Part shown: positions 23,704 through 32,693 of the stretch, piece after piece | Numbering within the stretch: position 1 is the stretch's first letter | Layout: each line of letters begins with the position of its first letter | Assembly (NCBI GenBank): GCA_027621555.1 | Contig: JAQCBJ010000011.1 | Coordinates: 1-47,747 of the forward strand | Direction of reading: 5' to 3' | DNA from: Bacteroidota bacterium | GTDB lineage: Bacteria; Bacteroidota; Bacteroidia; Flavobacteriales_D; Sanyastnellaceae | Length of the DNA stretch: 47,747 nt | Made by a program: the position numbers and the translations under genes | The notes under the pieces: model-generated | What the model was told of the DNA's origin: nothing | The model's input: the letters and a program-made list of their open reading frames with translations, nothing else | Databases searched by the model: none

Positions 23704-24324
23704 ATGGCGAGCCGAAGACTTTGGAAGGTGAAAGCATTCACAACACGTGTCAACAACCGTGGGCAACGTTGGGTTGGAACTGCCTTGACATCCGTCTTGT
23801 GCTTGATGATCTCGGCCGCAGGCGTGCACGACTTTCATTTCACCCGAACAGACGTCCGGTGGAATCCCGACACGCAAACCGTCCAAACCACCGTCCGCGT
23901 GTTTACCGACGACCTCGAACTCGCCCTTCGAAACCACCACGGTTTAGGCGAGGAAGTCAAAATCTGGCTGGGCGACGAGAGCGAATGGGCCTTGGCCGAT
24001 TCCTCCATTCACGCTTGGCTCCAAGCTCACTTGAACGTCGCTTTGGGCGGGTCGCCTGTGCAGTGGACTTGGGTCGGCAAGGAAGTGGAACTCGACGTCA
24101 GCTACCTCTACTTGGAATCGCAGCCTTTGGCCAACCACTCCGCCCTGTGGCGTGCTTCCAATTCGTTGTTGTTTGCGGAATTCAACGACCAAGTGAACGA
24201 GATTCACCTGCACGACGTTGGGGCCGACGGGGTCAAGGTGGAGCGCCGTGAGATGTTGAATGCGGAATGGCCGTCCTTCGAATGGGACAGCTCCACCCCT
24301 GCTGACTCCGGAAGCGATGAGTGA
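23704..24324 (+). CDS. Exported DUF6702-family protein
   Basis: 206 residues. A long basic n-region (ASRRLWKVKAFTTRVNNRGQRW) precedes a hydrophobic segment (VGTALTSVLCLMISAAG), consistent with a signal peptide or anchor. The mature part begins HDFHFTRTDVRWNPDTQTVQTTVRVFTDDLELAL, the characteristic opening of DUF6702, a Bacteroidota periplasmic family of unknown function predicted to be mostly beta. It overlaps the endonuclease III start by eight bases, so the two are probably co-transcribed. Function unknown. Confidence 0.8.
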   Translation: MASRRLWKVKAFTTRVNNRGQRWVGTALTSVLCLMISAAGVHDFHFTRTDVRWNPDTQTVQTTVRVFTDDLELALRNHHGLGEEVKIWLGDESEWALADSSIHAWLQAHLNVALGGSPVQWTWVGKEVELDVSYLYLESQPLANHSALWRASNSLLFAEFNDQVNEIHLHDVGADGVKVERREMLNAEWPSFEWDSSTPADSGSDE

Positions 24325-24988
24325 ATTGAACACCAAAGCGGAACGCGTGGCGTGGGTGATGGACGAACTGGAGTCTCTGTATCCCGAGACGCCCGTGCCG
24401 CTGGATCACACGGACCCGTACACCTTGCTCGTGGCCGTGCTGCTCTCGGCGCAATGCACCGACGCGCGGGTCAACACCGTGACGCCCGAGCTGTTCGCGC
24501 TCGCCGACAACCCGCGCGCGATGATGCGGCAGCCCGTCGACGCGATCCGCGACATCATTCGTCCGTGCGGCCTTTCCCCACGGAAAAGCGCCGCCATCTC
24601 CGAACTCAGCCGCATCCTCGTCGAGCAGCACGGCGGCGACGTGCCGCAGGATTTCGAGGCCCTCGAGGCCCTGCCGGGCGTGGGGCACAAAACCGCCTCG
24701 GTGGTGATGAGCCAGGCGTTTGACGTTCCAGCCTTCCCCGTCGACACCCACATCCACCGCCTGATGCACCGTTGGAATTTTTCGAACGGAAAATCCGTGG
24801 AGCAGACCGAGCGCGACGCCAAGCGCCTGTTCCCCGAGGACCGGTGGAACAAATTGCACCTGCAAATCATCTTCTACGGGCGCGAGTACAGCCCGGCGCG
24901 AGGATGGTCGCTGGAGAAAGATTACATCTCGGCCCGAATTGGGCGCAAGAGTTTGTGGAAGGGCGCCTCGGATTACCCGAGCAAATAA
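24317..24988 (+). CDS. nth: Endonuclease III (Nth) without the C-terminal iron-sulfur motif
   Basis: 223-residue base-excision-repair glycosylase/AP lyase removing oxidised pyrimidines. The helix-hairpin-helix is LPGVGHKTASVV with catalytic Lys125, and the catalytic aspartate is Asp143 in PVDTHIHRL, equivalent to E. coli Lys120 and Asp138. The C terminus reads IIFYGREYSPARGWSLEKDY and has no cysteines, so the usual C-x6-C-x2-C-x5-C [4Fe-4S] site is absent. The start at 24317 lies inside the end of the DUF6702 gene. Its 3' end overlaps the convergent thrC by 16 bases. Confidence 0.93.
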   Translation: MSELNTKAERVAWVMDELESLYPETPVPLDHTDPYTLLVAVLLSAQCTDARVNTVTPELFALADNPRAMMRQPVDAIRDIIRPCGLSPRKSAAISELSRILVEQHGGDVPQDFEALEALPGVGHKTASVVMSQAFDVPAFPVDTHIHRLMHRWNFSNGKSVEQTERDAKRLFPEDRWNKLHLQIIFYGREYSPARGWSLEKDYISARIGRKSLWKGASDYPSK

Positions 24989-26244
24989 GCCTTCAATGCC
25001 CCGTAAGTGGGCGGGATGACCGTGGCTTCCTTGGTTTTGGACAGGCATTCCGCAAGGTGCGCGGGGATTTCCGGCGTGAGGCCTGTCGCCTGCTCAACGA
25101 CTTCCCCAAACTTGGCAGGGTGTGCCGTGGCCAGCACAACGCCAGGCACGTCCGGGTTTCGATGCGCCATCAGGCCCGCGTACCCCACGGCGGTGTGGGG
25201 GCACATGACGTAGCCCGTGCGGTCCGCCACGTCCTTCATGATGCGTTGCGTTCCGGCGTCGTCCAAGGTGGTGCCCTTGACAGCGGCCCGCATCGCTGCG
25301 AGATCGTGGCCAAAGAGCGCTTCAAGGCGCGGACGGTTGGAGGGGTCGCCCACGTCCATGGCGTTGCTCAGGGTCGCGACCGACGGCCGGGCTACGAAAT
25401 CCGAACCGTTCAAGAAGGCGTTGAGGCCGTCGTTGGCGTTGGTGGCAGCGATGAAGCCGGCGTGGGGCATGCCCATTTGGGCTGCGAGAACCCCGGCCGC
25501 CAAGTTCCCCACGTTGCCTGACGGAACGCTGAACTGAACGGGCTGACCCAGCATGTAGGTCGCCCATGCGTAGTAGATGCTCTGCGGCATCCATCGGGCG
25601 ATGTTGATGCTGTTGGCCGACGTCAGCGGGCGCTGGGACTGGAGGTCCTTGTCAAGGAACGCGGCTTTGACCATGGCTTGGCAATCGTCAAACGCCCCTT
25701 CCACCTCGAGTGCCTTGATGTTGGCCCCGGCAGTGGTGAGCTGCTGCTCTTGGATTTTGCTGATTCGGCCTTGCGGGTACAAGATGACGACGTCGATGTT
25801 GGGCACATTCAAAAAGCCCTGCGCCACCGCACTTCCCGTGTCTCCACTCGTGGCCACAAGGATGGTCAAGCGCTTGTCGCTCACCCTTCCAAGGACGCGC
25901 GACAAGAAGCGCGCGCCCACGTCCTTGAAGGCGTGGGTCGGTCCGTGGAAAAGCTCCAACGCGTAGACGTTGTCCTCGACTTCATGGAGGTCCAACGGGA
26001 AGTTGAGCACGTCCTTGAGGAGGTCGGTCAACTCGGCTTCCGTCAAGATGGGAGTCGCCAAAGGAGCCATCATCGACGCTCCCAAATGCCACGGTTGCAG
26101 GTCGTCGTCGGACAACCAAAACGCCTCGGGCAACTGCGGGATGCGCTCCGGGTAGTACAATCCCTTGTCAGGAGCCAAGCCCTCGATCACCGCTTGGGCG
26201 AAGTCGCGTTGGATGCTGGGGTCCGTCAGGCTACGATACAACAT
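24973..26244 (-). CDS. thrC: Threonine synthase
   Basis: 423-residue PLP enzyme converting O-phosphohomoserine to threonine. The N terminus LYRSLTDPSIQRDFAQAVIEGLAPDKGLYYP is typical of the long threonine-synthase class. The PLP lysine is Lys107 in FHGPTHAFKDVGARF. The phosphate-binding glycines are in SVPSGNVGNLAAG. Its start overlaps the end of thrB by 14 bases. It is the last gene of the fabI-thrA-thrB-thrC strand run, running convergently into nth. Confidence 0.96.
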   Translation of the reverse strand: MLYRSLTDPSIQRDFAQAVIEGLAPDKGLYYPERIPQLPEAFWLSDDDLQPWHLGASMMAPLATPILTEAELTDLLKDVLNFPLDLHEVEDNVYALELFHGPTHAFKDVGARFLSRVLGRVSDKRLTILVATSGDTGSAVAQGFLNVPNIDVVILYPQGRISKIQEQQLTTAGANIKALEVEGAFDDCQAMVKAAFLDKDLQSQRPLTSANSINIARWMPQSIYYAWATYMLGQPVQFSVPSGNVGNLAAGVLAAQMGMPHAGFIAATNANDGLNAFLNGSDFVARPSVATLSNAMDVGDPSNRPRLEALFGHDLAAMRAAVKGTTLDDAGTQRIMKDVADRTGYVMCPHTAVGYAGLMAHRNPDVPGVVLATAHPAKFGEVVEQATGLTPEIPAHLAECLSKTKEATVIPPTYGALKAYLLG

Positions 26245-27157
26245 GGGCTCCTTGGGTCGAAAGTTGAGTCAAATGAAGGTGATGGTCCAACGCGTGGGCG
26301 TTCATGACGTGCGCAAGCGAAGCGGCCACGTCGGAGGCCTCTTCCGCGTTTCGGCACACCCAAAAGCTGCTCGGACCGCTCCCGCTGATGCCGCCTGCGC
26401 GGGCTCCGGCGGCGCGGGCTGCTGTTTGGCATTCCGCCCAATGCGGCATCAGCGCCGCCCGATGAGGTCCCACGAGCAAATCCTCCAGCGCGTACATCGC
26501 CTCGAGTTCATTGCCGGCGTGCAAGTCGTGCACAAGGCGGCCCAGCCACGCGGCTTGGTGAACGGCGTCACTCAACGGAACCTGCGCGGGCAAAACGGCC
26601 CGTGACTCCGCCGTCTTGATGACCACCTGCGGATGCAAAATCACCATGTGCCAGCTCGACGGCACGGGCAGGGCGCACACCTTGCCCGAAGGGTCGATCA
26701 AGGTCATACCACCCAACAAGGCGGGTGCGACGTTGTCGGCATGCCGAGCACCGCTGGCCACCTCCTCGCCATCCAAGGCGAACGGCAGCAATTCGTCGCG
26801 TCGCATGCCCGCCTCCGTCAAGGCATCCACCCCCACCACGGCCGCCACGGCTGACGCCGCGCTCGAACCGATCCCGCTTCCGGGCAGAATGCTCTTCGTA
26901 ACGGTGATTTCCACGCCAAAGGGGTCGCCCAACGCACGGAGCAACGACGCGGCCGCTTTGCCGGCCACGTTGGCGTCCACGTCGAGGGGCAAGTGGGTGC
27001 CCGGACCGTTCACCAAGTGAATGCCAGGTTCCGCCACACGCTTGAACTCCATGAATTCGCCGGGCGCCGCGAGCGCACAGCCCAAGGAATCAAACCCGGC
27101 GTTCAGGTTGGCCACCGTCGCAGGGGCCCAAACTCGACACGATTCCATCGTCCGCAT
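26231..27157 (-). CDS. thrB: Homoserine kinase
   Basis: 308-residue GHMP-family kinase phosphorylating homoserine. Motif 1 is VWAPATVANLNAGFDSLGCAL, motif 2 the ATP-binding loop KSILPGSGIGSSAASAVAAV, and motif 3 is near the C terminus (GGISGSGPSSF). ATG at 27157 chosen; a second ATG three codons later is equally possible. It begins ten bases after thrA and overlaps thrC, making a tight thrABC operon. Confidence 0.95.
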   Translation of the reverse strand: MRTMESCRVWAPATVANLNAGFDSLGCALAAPGEFMEFKRVAEPGIHLVNGPGTHLPLDVDANVAGKAAASLLRALGDPFGVEITVTKSILPGSGIGSSAASAVAAVVGVDALTEAGMRRDELLPFALDGEEVASGARHADNVAPALLGGMTLIDPSGKVCALPVPSSWHMVILHPQVVIKTAESRAVLPAQVPLSDAVHQAAWLGRLVHDLHAGNELEAMYALEDLLVGPHRAALMPHWAECQTAARAAGARAGGISGSGPSSFWVCRNAEEASDVAASLAHVMNAHALDHHLHLTQLSTQGAHVVS

Positions 27158-27167
27158 GGCGCACAAG

Positions 27168-29630
27168 TTAACGGGTAGCGGCGAAGCGTATGATGTCCGC
27201 AAACACACCCATGGCCGTGACGTCGGCGCCGGCTCCTGCCCCTTGAACAATCAACGGGCGAGCGGCGTAGCGATCGGTTTTCAGCATGACGACGTTGTCG
27301 GAGCCTTGAAGCTGGCAGAACGGGTGCTCGGGGGGAAGGCTTTGCAACCCTACGCGTGCTGTCGGGTTTCCGCTCGCGTCCAATTCAAAGGTCGCGACGT
27401 ACCGGAGCTGAAGCCCCTCCGCCGCGGCGGCCGCGAGCTTCGCCTGCATGCCTTCCTCGGCCGTGGGGAGCGCGTCCAAGAAATCCTGAACGCTGCCCTC
27501 CATCAATTCAGCGGGAAGGAATCCAGGGTTGTCCACGTCCGCCATTTCCATGGCAAAACCCGCTTCGCGCGCCAAAATCAAGATCTTCCGCTGCACGTCC
27601 ACTCCGCTCAAGTCGATGCGCGGGTCGGGTTCGGTGTAGCCTGCGTCCATCGCTCCCTGCACGGCGTCCACAAATCCGCAGTCCGGGCCAAACGTGCTGA
27701 ACAAGAAATTCAGGGTGCCGGACAGCACCGCGTCAATGCGGTGCACCCGGTCGCCGCTTTGGACGAGGTGCTCGATGGTGTCGATGACCGGGAGGCCCGC
27801 CCCGACGTTGGTCTCGTAACGGTACTGGGTGTTCTTCGCCAGGGCCAACGCGTTGAGCCGATCGTAGCGCTGCTGGGCGTCCGCCGCGCTGATTTTGTTC
27901 GACGCGACCACGCCAATGGAAGCACCGAGCACGGCTTCGTAGGTGCCGGCGACGTCCGCGCTCGCGGTGTTGTCCACGAACAGGGCGTTTTCCAGGTTCA
28001 GGTCTTGCATGGCCGCCACGAAGTCTTCGAGCGAGCCAGGCTGGCCGTCGCGGTCGAGGACGTTCCGCCAATCGGCGAGGTCGATGCCGGCCTCGTTCAG
28101 GACGTGCTTGCGGGAATTCGCGAGCCCCACCACTTGCAAATCAATGCTACGGGTGGCGAGAAGGTCGTCGTGGGCGTCGCGGATTTGGTCAATCAACGTT
28201 CCTCCCACGTTCCCCACCCCCATGCAGAACAGGTGAATGCGGCGGATTTCGCGCTCGAACAACGTGCTGTGCAGCGCGCGAAGCGCCTTGGACACGTCCT
28301 TCTTGCGGATGACGATGCTGATGTTGCGCTCCGTCGACCCTTGCGCGATGGCGTAGATGTTGATGCCGTTTTTGCCGAGGCTGTCAAACGCGCGTCCTGA
28401 AAGCCCCGTTTGGTGATGCATGGCGTCGCCCACCAAGGCCAAAATGCTCAGCCCCCGCTCCACCCGGAACGGCTCCACCTTTCCCACCTTCACGTCGCTC
28501 TCGAATTCTTCGTTCAGGGCTTCGAGTGCCTGATCAACTTCGGATTCCTGCACGGCCACGGTGATGCTGTGCTCGGACGAGCCCTGGGTGATCAACACGA
28601 CGTTGACCTGGCGCATCGACAAGGCCATGAACATGCGGCGGGAGTACCCCGGGATGCCGACCATGCCGCCCCCGACCAACGTCACGAGCGCCATGCCGTC
28701 GATGGACGAGACGCCCCGCACTCCCGTGCCGGGATCGGGGTTCGCGCTGACGGTGGTGCCTTTCGCCTCTGTGTCAAACGTGCTGCGGATGACCAGCGGG
28801 ATGCCGGCCTCGCGCAAAGGAAGCAGGGTTGGCGGGTAGATGACCTTCGCCCCAAAGTGGCAAAGCTCCATCGCCTCCTCGTAGCTCATGCTGTCGATGA
28901 TTCGGGCGGAAGGCACCACGCGCGGGTCGGCCGTCAGCATTCCCGGCACGTCCGTGCTTTTCTCCATGTGCGCGGCGCCGAGCATGCTCGCCACCAGCGA
29001 GGCGGTCAAGTCGCTGCCGCCCCGTCCCAGCGTGGTCACTTCGCCGTGCCCGTCGCGCCCGACAAAGCCTTCCATCACCACGACCTGTTGGGCACCGAGG
29101 TCGGCCAAGGCGGCCGCAAGGCGCTTGCTCATTTCCGGCCGATCGACGGTGGCCGCACCGTAGTGGTCGTCGGTGGCCACAATGTCGAGGGCCGACAAGC
29201 GTCCGACGTCGAAGCCGCGCTGCACAAGGAGCGCATGAACGATGGGGACGCTCAACCGCTCCCCCATGCTCACCAACGCGTCGCGCGTGTGTTCGCTGAA
29301 CTCGTGCAGAAGCTGCAAGCCCTCGCACAACGAGCGCACAAACCCAAACCCGTCCTCCACTTCCGCCTTGACCGCATCCGCAAGCGGGCCGGTCAACAAG
29401 GCGTCGCAGGCGTCGAGGTGGCGTTGGCGTAGGTCGGAGACGACGGTGTGCCACGCGGGGTCCTCGGCGCGGGCGAGCAGGCCGGCGCGAATGAGCGCGT
29501 CGGTGGTGCCGCCCATGGCGGACAGAACCACGAATTTGGGCACCTCTTTCCGCGCCCACAAGACGTCAGCCACCTGCGACATCGCTGCCGCGTTGACCAA
29601 CGAACTTCCTCCAAATTTGATGACTTCCAT
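27168..29630 (-). CDS. thrA: Bifunctional aspartokinase / homoserine dehydrogenase
   Basis: 820 residues, the same length as E. coli ThrA. The aspartokinase part opens with MEVIKFGGSSLVN and contains TLGRGGSDLTASLVA and FGAKVIYPPTLLPL. Two ACT-type regulatory repeats follow at about residues 310-460 (VTLVGGGMVGIPGYSRRMF; LALVGDAMHHQTGLSGRAF), implying feedback by threonine. The dehydrogenase part begins FCMGVGNVGGTLIDQI, with TNVGAGLPVIDTI and EPDPRIDLSGVDVQRKILILAREAG. The ATG at 29630 was preferred over an upstream TTG. It catalyses the first and third steps from aspartate to threonine. Confidence 0.97.
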   Translation of the reverse strand: MEVIKFGGSSLVNAAAMSQVADVLWARKEVPKFVVLSAMGGTTDALIRAGLLARAEDPAWHTVVSDLRQRHLDACDALLTGPLADAVKAEVEDGFGFVRSLCEGLQLLHEFSEHTRDALVSMGERLSVPIVHALLVQRGFDVGRLSALDIVATDDHYGAATVDRPEMSKRLAAALADLGAQQVVVMEGFVGRDGHGEVTTLGRGGSDLTASLVASMLGAAHMEKSTDVPGMLTADPRVVPSARIIDSMSYEEAMELCHFGAKVIYPPTLLPLREAGIPLVIRSTFDTEAKGTTVSANPDPGTGVRGVSSIDGMALVTLVGGGMVGIPGYSRRMFMALSMRQVNVVLITQGSSEHSITVAVQESEVDQALEALNEEFESDVKVGKVEPFRVERGLSILALVGDAMHHQTGLSGRAFDSLGKNGINIYAIAQGSTERNISIVIRKKDVSKALRALHSTLFEREIRRIHLFCMGVGNVGGTLIDQIRDAHDDLLATRSIDLQVVGLANSRKHVLNEAGIDLADWRNVLDRDGQPGSLEDFVAAMQDLNLENALFVDNTASADVAGTYEAVLGASIGVVASNKISAADAQQRYDRLNALALAKNTQYRYETNVGAGLPVIDTIEHLVQSGDRVHRIDAVLSGTLNFLFSTFGPDCGFVDAVQGAMDAGYTEPDPRIDLSGVDVQRKILILAREAGFAMEMADVDNPGFLPAELMEGSVQDFLDALPTAEEGMQAKLAAAAAEGLQLRYVATFELDASGNPTARVGLQSLPPEHPFCQLQGSDNVVMLKTDRYAARPLIVQGAGAGADVTAMGVFADIIRFAATR

Positions 29631-29738
29631 GGTGTGCTTTGTGAGTTCAGTCAAGTCCGTTCCTTGAATTTACGGAACAAACGCGACATGGCCTCGACGC
29701 ACGCCGTGGAACATTGCCTGGCGCGGGTTGGCCTGAGC

Positions 29739-30563
29739 TTACTCTCCTTCCGGACCAAACTTCGAGATCACCTCCATGGAGACCCCGGTGTTGGAGAACC
29801 CGCCGTCGTGGAACAGGTTCTGCATCGTGACGTAGCGCGTCAAGTCGCTGAACAGCGTGATGCAGTACTCCGCGCACGATTGCGCGTCCGCGTTGCCCAG
29901 CGGCGACATCGCCTCGCTGTAGCTGATGAATTCGTCGAAGCCCTTCACGCCGCTTCCCGCCGTCGTCACCGTGGGCGACTGGCTCACGGTGTTGACACGG
30001 ATCTTCTTCGCCACGCCGTAGTGGTAGCCAAAGCTGCGCGTGATGCTCTCCAACAACGATTTCGCGTCGGCCATGTCCCCGTAATCTGGGAAGATGCGCT
30101 GGGCCGCGATGTACGACAACGCCACCACGCTTCCCCACTCGTTCAACGCGTCGAGCTTCTTCGCCGTCGCAAGCGTCTTGTGCAAGGAAATCGCACTGAC
30201 GTCGAGTGTCGTCTGCAAGAAGTTGTAGTTGATGTCCGTGTAGTGACGGCCCTTCCGCACGTTGGGGCTCATGCCAATGCTGTGCAATACGAAGTCGACC
30301 TTGCCGCCGAAGTGCTCCATGGCGCCTTCAAACAGCTTTTGCAAATCCTCTTCGCTTGTGGCATCTGCGGGGATCACTGGAGCGTCGCCGCAAAGCTTGG
30401 CGAGGTTGTGGATTTCGCCCATGCGCATGGCAACAGGCGCGTTCGTCAACACAATTTCAGCGCCCTGTGCGTGGGCTTCCAACGCCACTTTCCAGGCGAT
30501 GGACATGTCGTTGAGGGCTCCAAAAATGATGCCCTTCTTTCCTTTCAGCAGATCGTGCGCCAT
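29739..30563 (-). CDS. fabI: Enoyl-[acyl-carrier-protein] reductase FabI
   Basis: 274-residue SDR-family NADH enzyme completing each fatty-acid elongation cycle; target of triclosan-type inhibitors. The N-terminal nucleotide loop is GKKGIIFGALNDMSIAW. The catalytic Tyr-x6-Lys is in FPDYGDMADAKSLLES. VNTVSQSPTVTTAGSGV covers the substrate loop, and the C-terminal NLFHDGGFSNTGVS is typical. It sits 108 bases upstream of thrA on the same strand. In that gap two short alternative stems (29656-29660 with 29673-29677; 29659-29663 with 29675-29679) can form, but there is no threonine-rich leader peptide. Confidence 0.96.
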   Translation of the reverse strand: MAHDLLKGKKGIIFGALNDMSIAWKVALEAHAQGAEIVLTNAPVAMRMGEIHNLAKLCGDAPVIPADATSEEDLQKLFEGAMEHFGGKVDFVLHSIGMSPNVRKGRHYTDINYNFLQTTLDVSAISLHKTLATAKKLDALNEWGSVVALSYIAAQRIFPDYGDMADAKSLLESITRSFGYHYGVAKKIRVNTVSQSPTVTTAGSGVKGFDEFISYSEAMSPLGNADAQSCAEYCITLFSDLTRYVTMQNLFHDGGFSNTGVSMEVISKFGPEGE

Positions 30564-30591
30564 GGCTCGAATGTCGTTTTGGTTTGAGCGG

Positions 30592-30599
30592 CCAAACTA
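30592..30599 (-). promoter_or_regulatory. Weak -7-like box upstream of fabI
   Basis: On the minus strand TAGTTTGG differs from TAnnTTTG at one fixed position and lies 28 bases before the fabI ATG. No TTTG at the right -33 distance. The rest of the 96-base gap to the FISUMP gene shows nothing else. Confidence 0.25.
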
Positions 30600-30659
30600 C
30601 CACCCTCTCTCGACATCCCCCACAACGTCACGCGTCAGTTCTTCACAACCACCCGTGCG

Positions 30660-31649
30660 TCACTCGGCGTCCTTGACGCAGCGCACCGCAAAACCACCCC
30701 CTCTGAATTCATCTTTTCGGAACACTCCTGGATTGTCGTGAGTCAATTGCCGGTAGAATGCCAAACCATCGTTGAAGGTCGTTGAGGTCCAAAAAGCGGC
30801 GTACAATCCCAGCCCGTTGCCGTAGCAACAACCCTGACTGTCGCCACCTCTCCCCCCGTGGGGCAAGGCGTTAAACCCCCAAGCATCCAACCCTTCATCG
30901 CCAGCAGGCCAGCCTTGCAGGCTTTTCAGTTCTGTTCCCTGAGTATCGCCCCTGTATTGTCCGTAGGCCGTCAACTCGGCTTCTGGAATGCCGATGGATG
31001 ATTCCATGGCCTGCCAATCCAATTCTGACGAAACATGCCAGCCAGACGGACAAAGCTCCCATTGGGTTGCAGCCGACCACGTGTACAAGGCTCCATATTC
31101 TTGGTAATTGGTCGTCGCCATGGCGGAGTGAACATCTTCGCCCTCGTAGCCATAGACCCACGCGGCTTCCGCCGTGGGGTCCGGGATGGCCCCAATGTTC
31201 GTATTGGGAGACACGTTTGGCAAGTACCGACAATTTTCAGCGAACCAGCACTGGTCGCCGATTTGGACCGTTGAGTAACTGTAACCGTTGTATTCGACGG
31301 GGCAGCCGCACGTCCATTGCAACAAGCATGGGTCGAACCCGTCCACCCCTGCAAGGGAGTTGCTTAGGCCGTTGATCAGGGCCTCTTGGTTGGCTTCCAG
31401 GGCGATTTGGCGTTCCAGCAAGATTTGGATGGCTTGCTCCAGGGTCAGCGTGTCCACCATCAACGGGCTCGCTTCGAACACGTTGTCGTATGCCGCAACC
31501 GAGAGCAACACGTCGCTCACCGCGACGAACTCGTCGCCGTCAGAGTCTGGGTTGAACGGGTACGTCGGAGGAAGAACGGTTTGGGAGGTGGCCGCCCAAG
31601 ACGAGCACGCCAACAGGCCAGCTGTGGCCAGGGTCAAAGTCGTTTTCAT
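30660..31649 (-). CDS. Exported FISUMP-domain protein, copy C (third in the tandem array)
   Basis: 329 residues. Signal region KTTLTLATAGLLACSSWAATSQ, which could be read by signal peptidase I or, at LLAC, as a lipobox. Then an Asp-rich EF-hand/dockerin-like loop (NPDSDGDEFVAVSDVL), a predicted helix (LTLEQAIQILLERQIALEANQ) and the FISUMP entry (YNGYSYSTVQIGDQCWFAEN). After WFAEN it leaves the other copies at once (CRYLPNVSPNTN) and has its own C-terminal part with ALYTWSAATQWELCPSGWHV, WGFNALPHGGRGG, FWTSTTF and GGGFAVRCVKD. FISUMP is the Fibrobacter major paralogous domain; its function is unknown. No T9SS sorting tail. GTG precedes the ATG; the ATG was taken. Confidence 0.88.
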   Translation of the reverse strand: MKTTLTLATAGLLACSSWAATSQTVLPPTYPFNPDSDGDEFVAVSDVLLSVAAYDNVFEASPLMVDTLTLEQAIQILLERQIALEANQEALINGLSNSLAGVDGFDPCLLQWTCGCPVEYNGYSYSTVQIGDQCWFAENCRYLPNVSPNTNIGAIPDPTAEAAWVYGYEGEDVHSAMATTNYQEYGALYTWSAATQWELCPSGWHVSSELDWQAMESSIGIPEAELTAYGQYRGDTQGTELKSLQGWPAGDEGLDAWGFNALPHGGRGGDSQGCCYGNGLGLYAAFWTSTTFNDGLAFYRQLTHDNPGVFRKDEFRGGGFAVRCVKDAE

Positions 31650-31667
31650 CACAGCAATGGGATAGAA

Positions 31668-32675
31668 TTAGTCTTTCAGGCAGCGCACGCTTGCACCACA
31701 TTGGCGTGATCCCAAACCGGGATGCACATCTGGCGCAATGATGAAATTGTCCGTGTCAGAGGCGAACTTGATGCGGTAATGCCATTCAGGGTTCCCAACC
31801 GCGTGGGACTGGGTTTGAATCCACGTGTATCCGTCGCGCCATTGAAAAGTGGTCACCCTGATCCCGGCAGGAAGCGCACCAAAGCCAAGTTCATTCGTGG
31901 CGCCGACGTTGGGGGAATTCCAAAGTCCGGACCCGTCTGCAAGGTTTCCTGTGGCCTTGAGCTTTCCCCCGGCCACATCATATCCTCCCGCAAATTCTCT
32001 TAGTTCATAAGCTTCGTCAATCGTCGGGACATGCCACCCTGAGGGGCACAGGCCTCGGCTTTCGAACACGGCAGACGAATTGTAGAAATACCCAAATGTG
32101 GCGAGGTTTTCCTCAGGCGTTCCATCGCCGTAGGTCACCGTCTCTGATGTTCCGAGTCCATAAACCGCACGAGCTCCGTAGAGCGAATCGACCGGAGGCC
32201 AATCCCAAAACGCATCCTCAAGAACCATGGGGATGGAGTCGCCGTTGGCGTAGAGTTCCGTGCGGAGGTTTTCAGCGAACCAGCACTGGTCGCCGATTTG
32301 GACCGTTGAGTAACTGTAACCGTTGTATTCGACGGGGCAGCCGCACGTCCATTGCAACAAGCACGGGTCGAACCCGTCCACCCCTGCAAGGGAGTTGCTT
32401 AGGCCGTTGATCAGGTCTTGTTGATTCTGCTCTTGTCTCTGCAGCAAAATTTGGATGGCTTGCTCCAAGGTCAGCGTGTCCACCATCAAAGGGCTAGCCT
32501 GGAATTCGTTGTCGTACGCCGCCACGGAGGACAACACGTCGCTTACGGCCACGAACTCGTCGCCGTCAGAGTCTGGATTGAACGGGTATGTCGGAGGCAG
32601 AACGGTTTGGGAGGTGGCCGCCCAAGACGAGCAAGCCAACAGGCCAGCTGTGGCCAGGGTCAAAGTTGTTTTCAT
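31668..32675 (-). CDS. Exported FISUMP-domain protein, copy B (second in the array)
   Basis: 335 residues with the same layout as its neighbours: signal region, SDGDEFVAVSDVL loop, helix, CPVEYNGYSYSTVQIGDQ and WFAENLRTELYANGDSI. Its helix segment differs (LLQRQEQNQQDLINGL) and is four residues shorter. The variable part contains YGYFYNSSAVFESRGLCPSG-like FISUMP landmarks: LCPSGWHVPTIDEAYEL, GNLADGSGLWNSPN, GFGALPAGIRV and the end CGASVRCLKD. The canonical FW-S-S-T element is not evident; HAVGNPEWHYRIKF is in its place. Eighteen bases separate its stop from the ATG of copy C, so it is co-transcribed. Confidence 0.88.
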   Translation of the reverse strand: MKTTLTLATAGLLACSSWAATSQTVLPPTYPFNPDSDGDEFVAVSDVLSSVAAYDNEFQASPLMVDTLTLEQAIQILLQRQEQNQQDLINGLSNSLAGVDGFDPCLLQWTCGCPVEYNGYSYSTVQIGDQCWFAENLRTELYANGDSIPMVLEDAFWDWPPVDSLYGARAVYGLGTSETVTYGDGTPEENLATFGYFYNSSAVFESRGLCPSGWHVPTIDEAYELREFAGGYDVAGGKLKATGNLADGSGLWNSPNVGATNELGFGALPAGIRVTTFQWRDGYTWIQTQSHAVGNPEWHYRIKFASDTDNFIIAPDVHPGLGSRQCGASVRCLKD

Positions 32676-32693
32676 CACAGCAATTTGATTGAA

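Noticed and set aside
27021-28400. 459-codon plus-strand frame opposite thrA
   Set aside because: Arg/His/Val-rich reverse reading of a well-conserved enzyme; no motif or start context.
29631-29738. Threonine attenuator leader before thrA
   Set aside because: No short Thr/Ile-rich peptide and no terminator with T run; only two small alternative stems.
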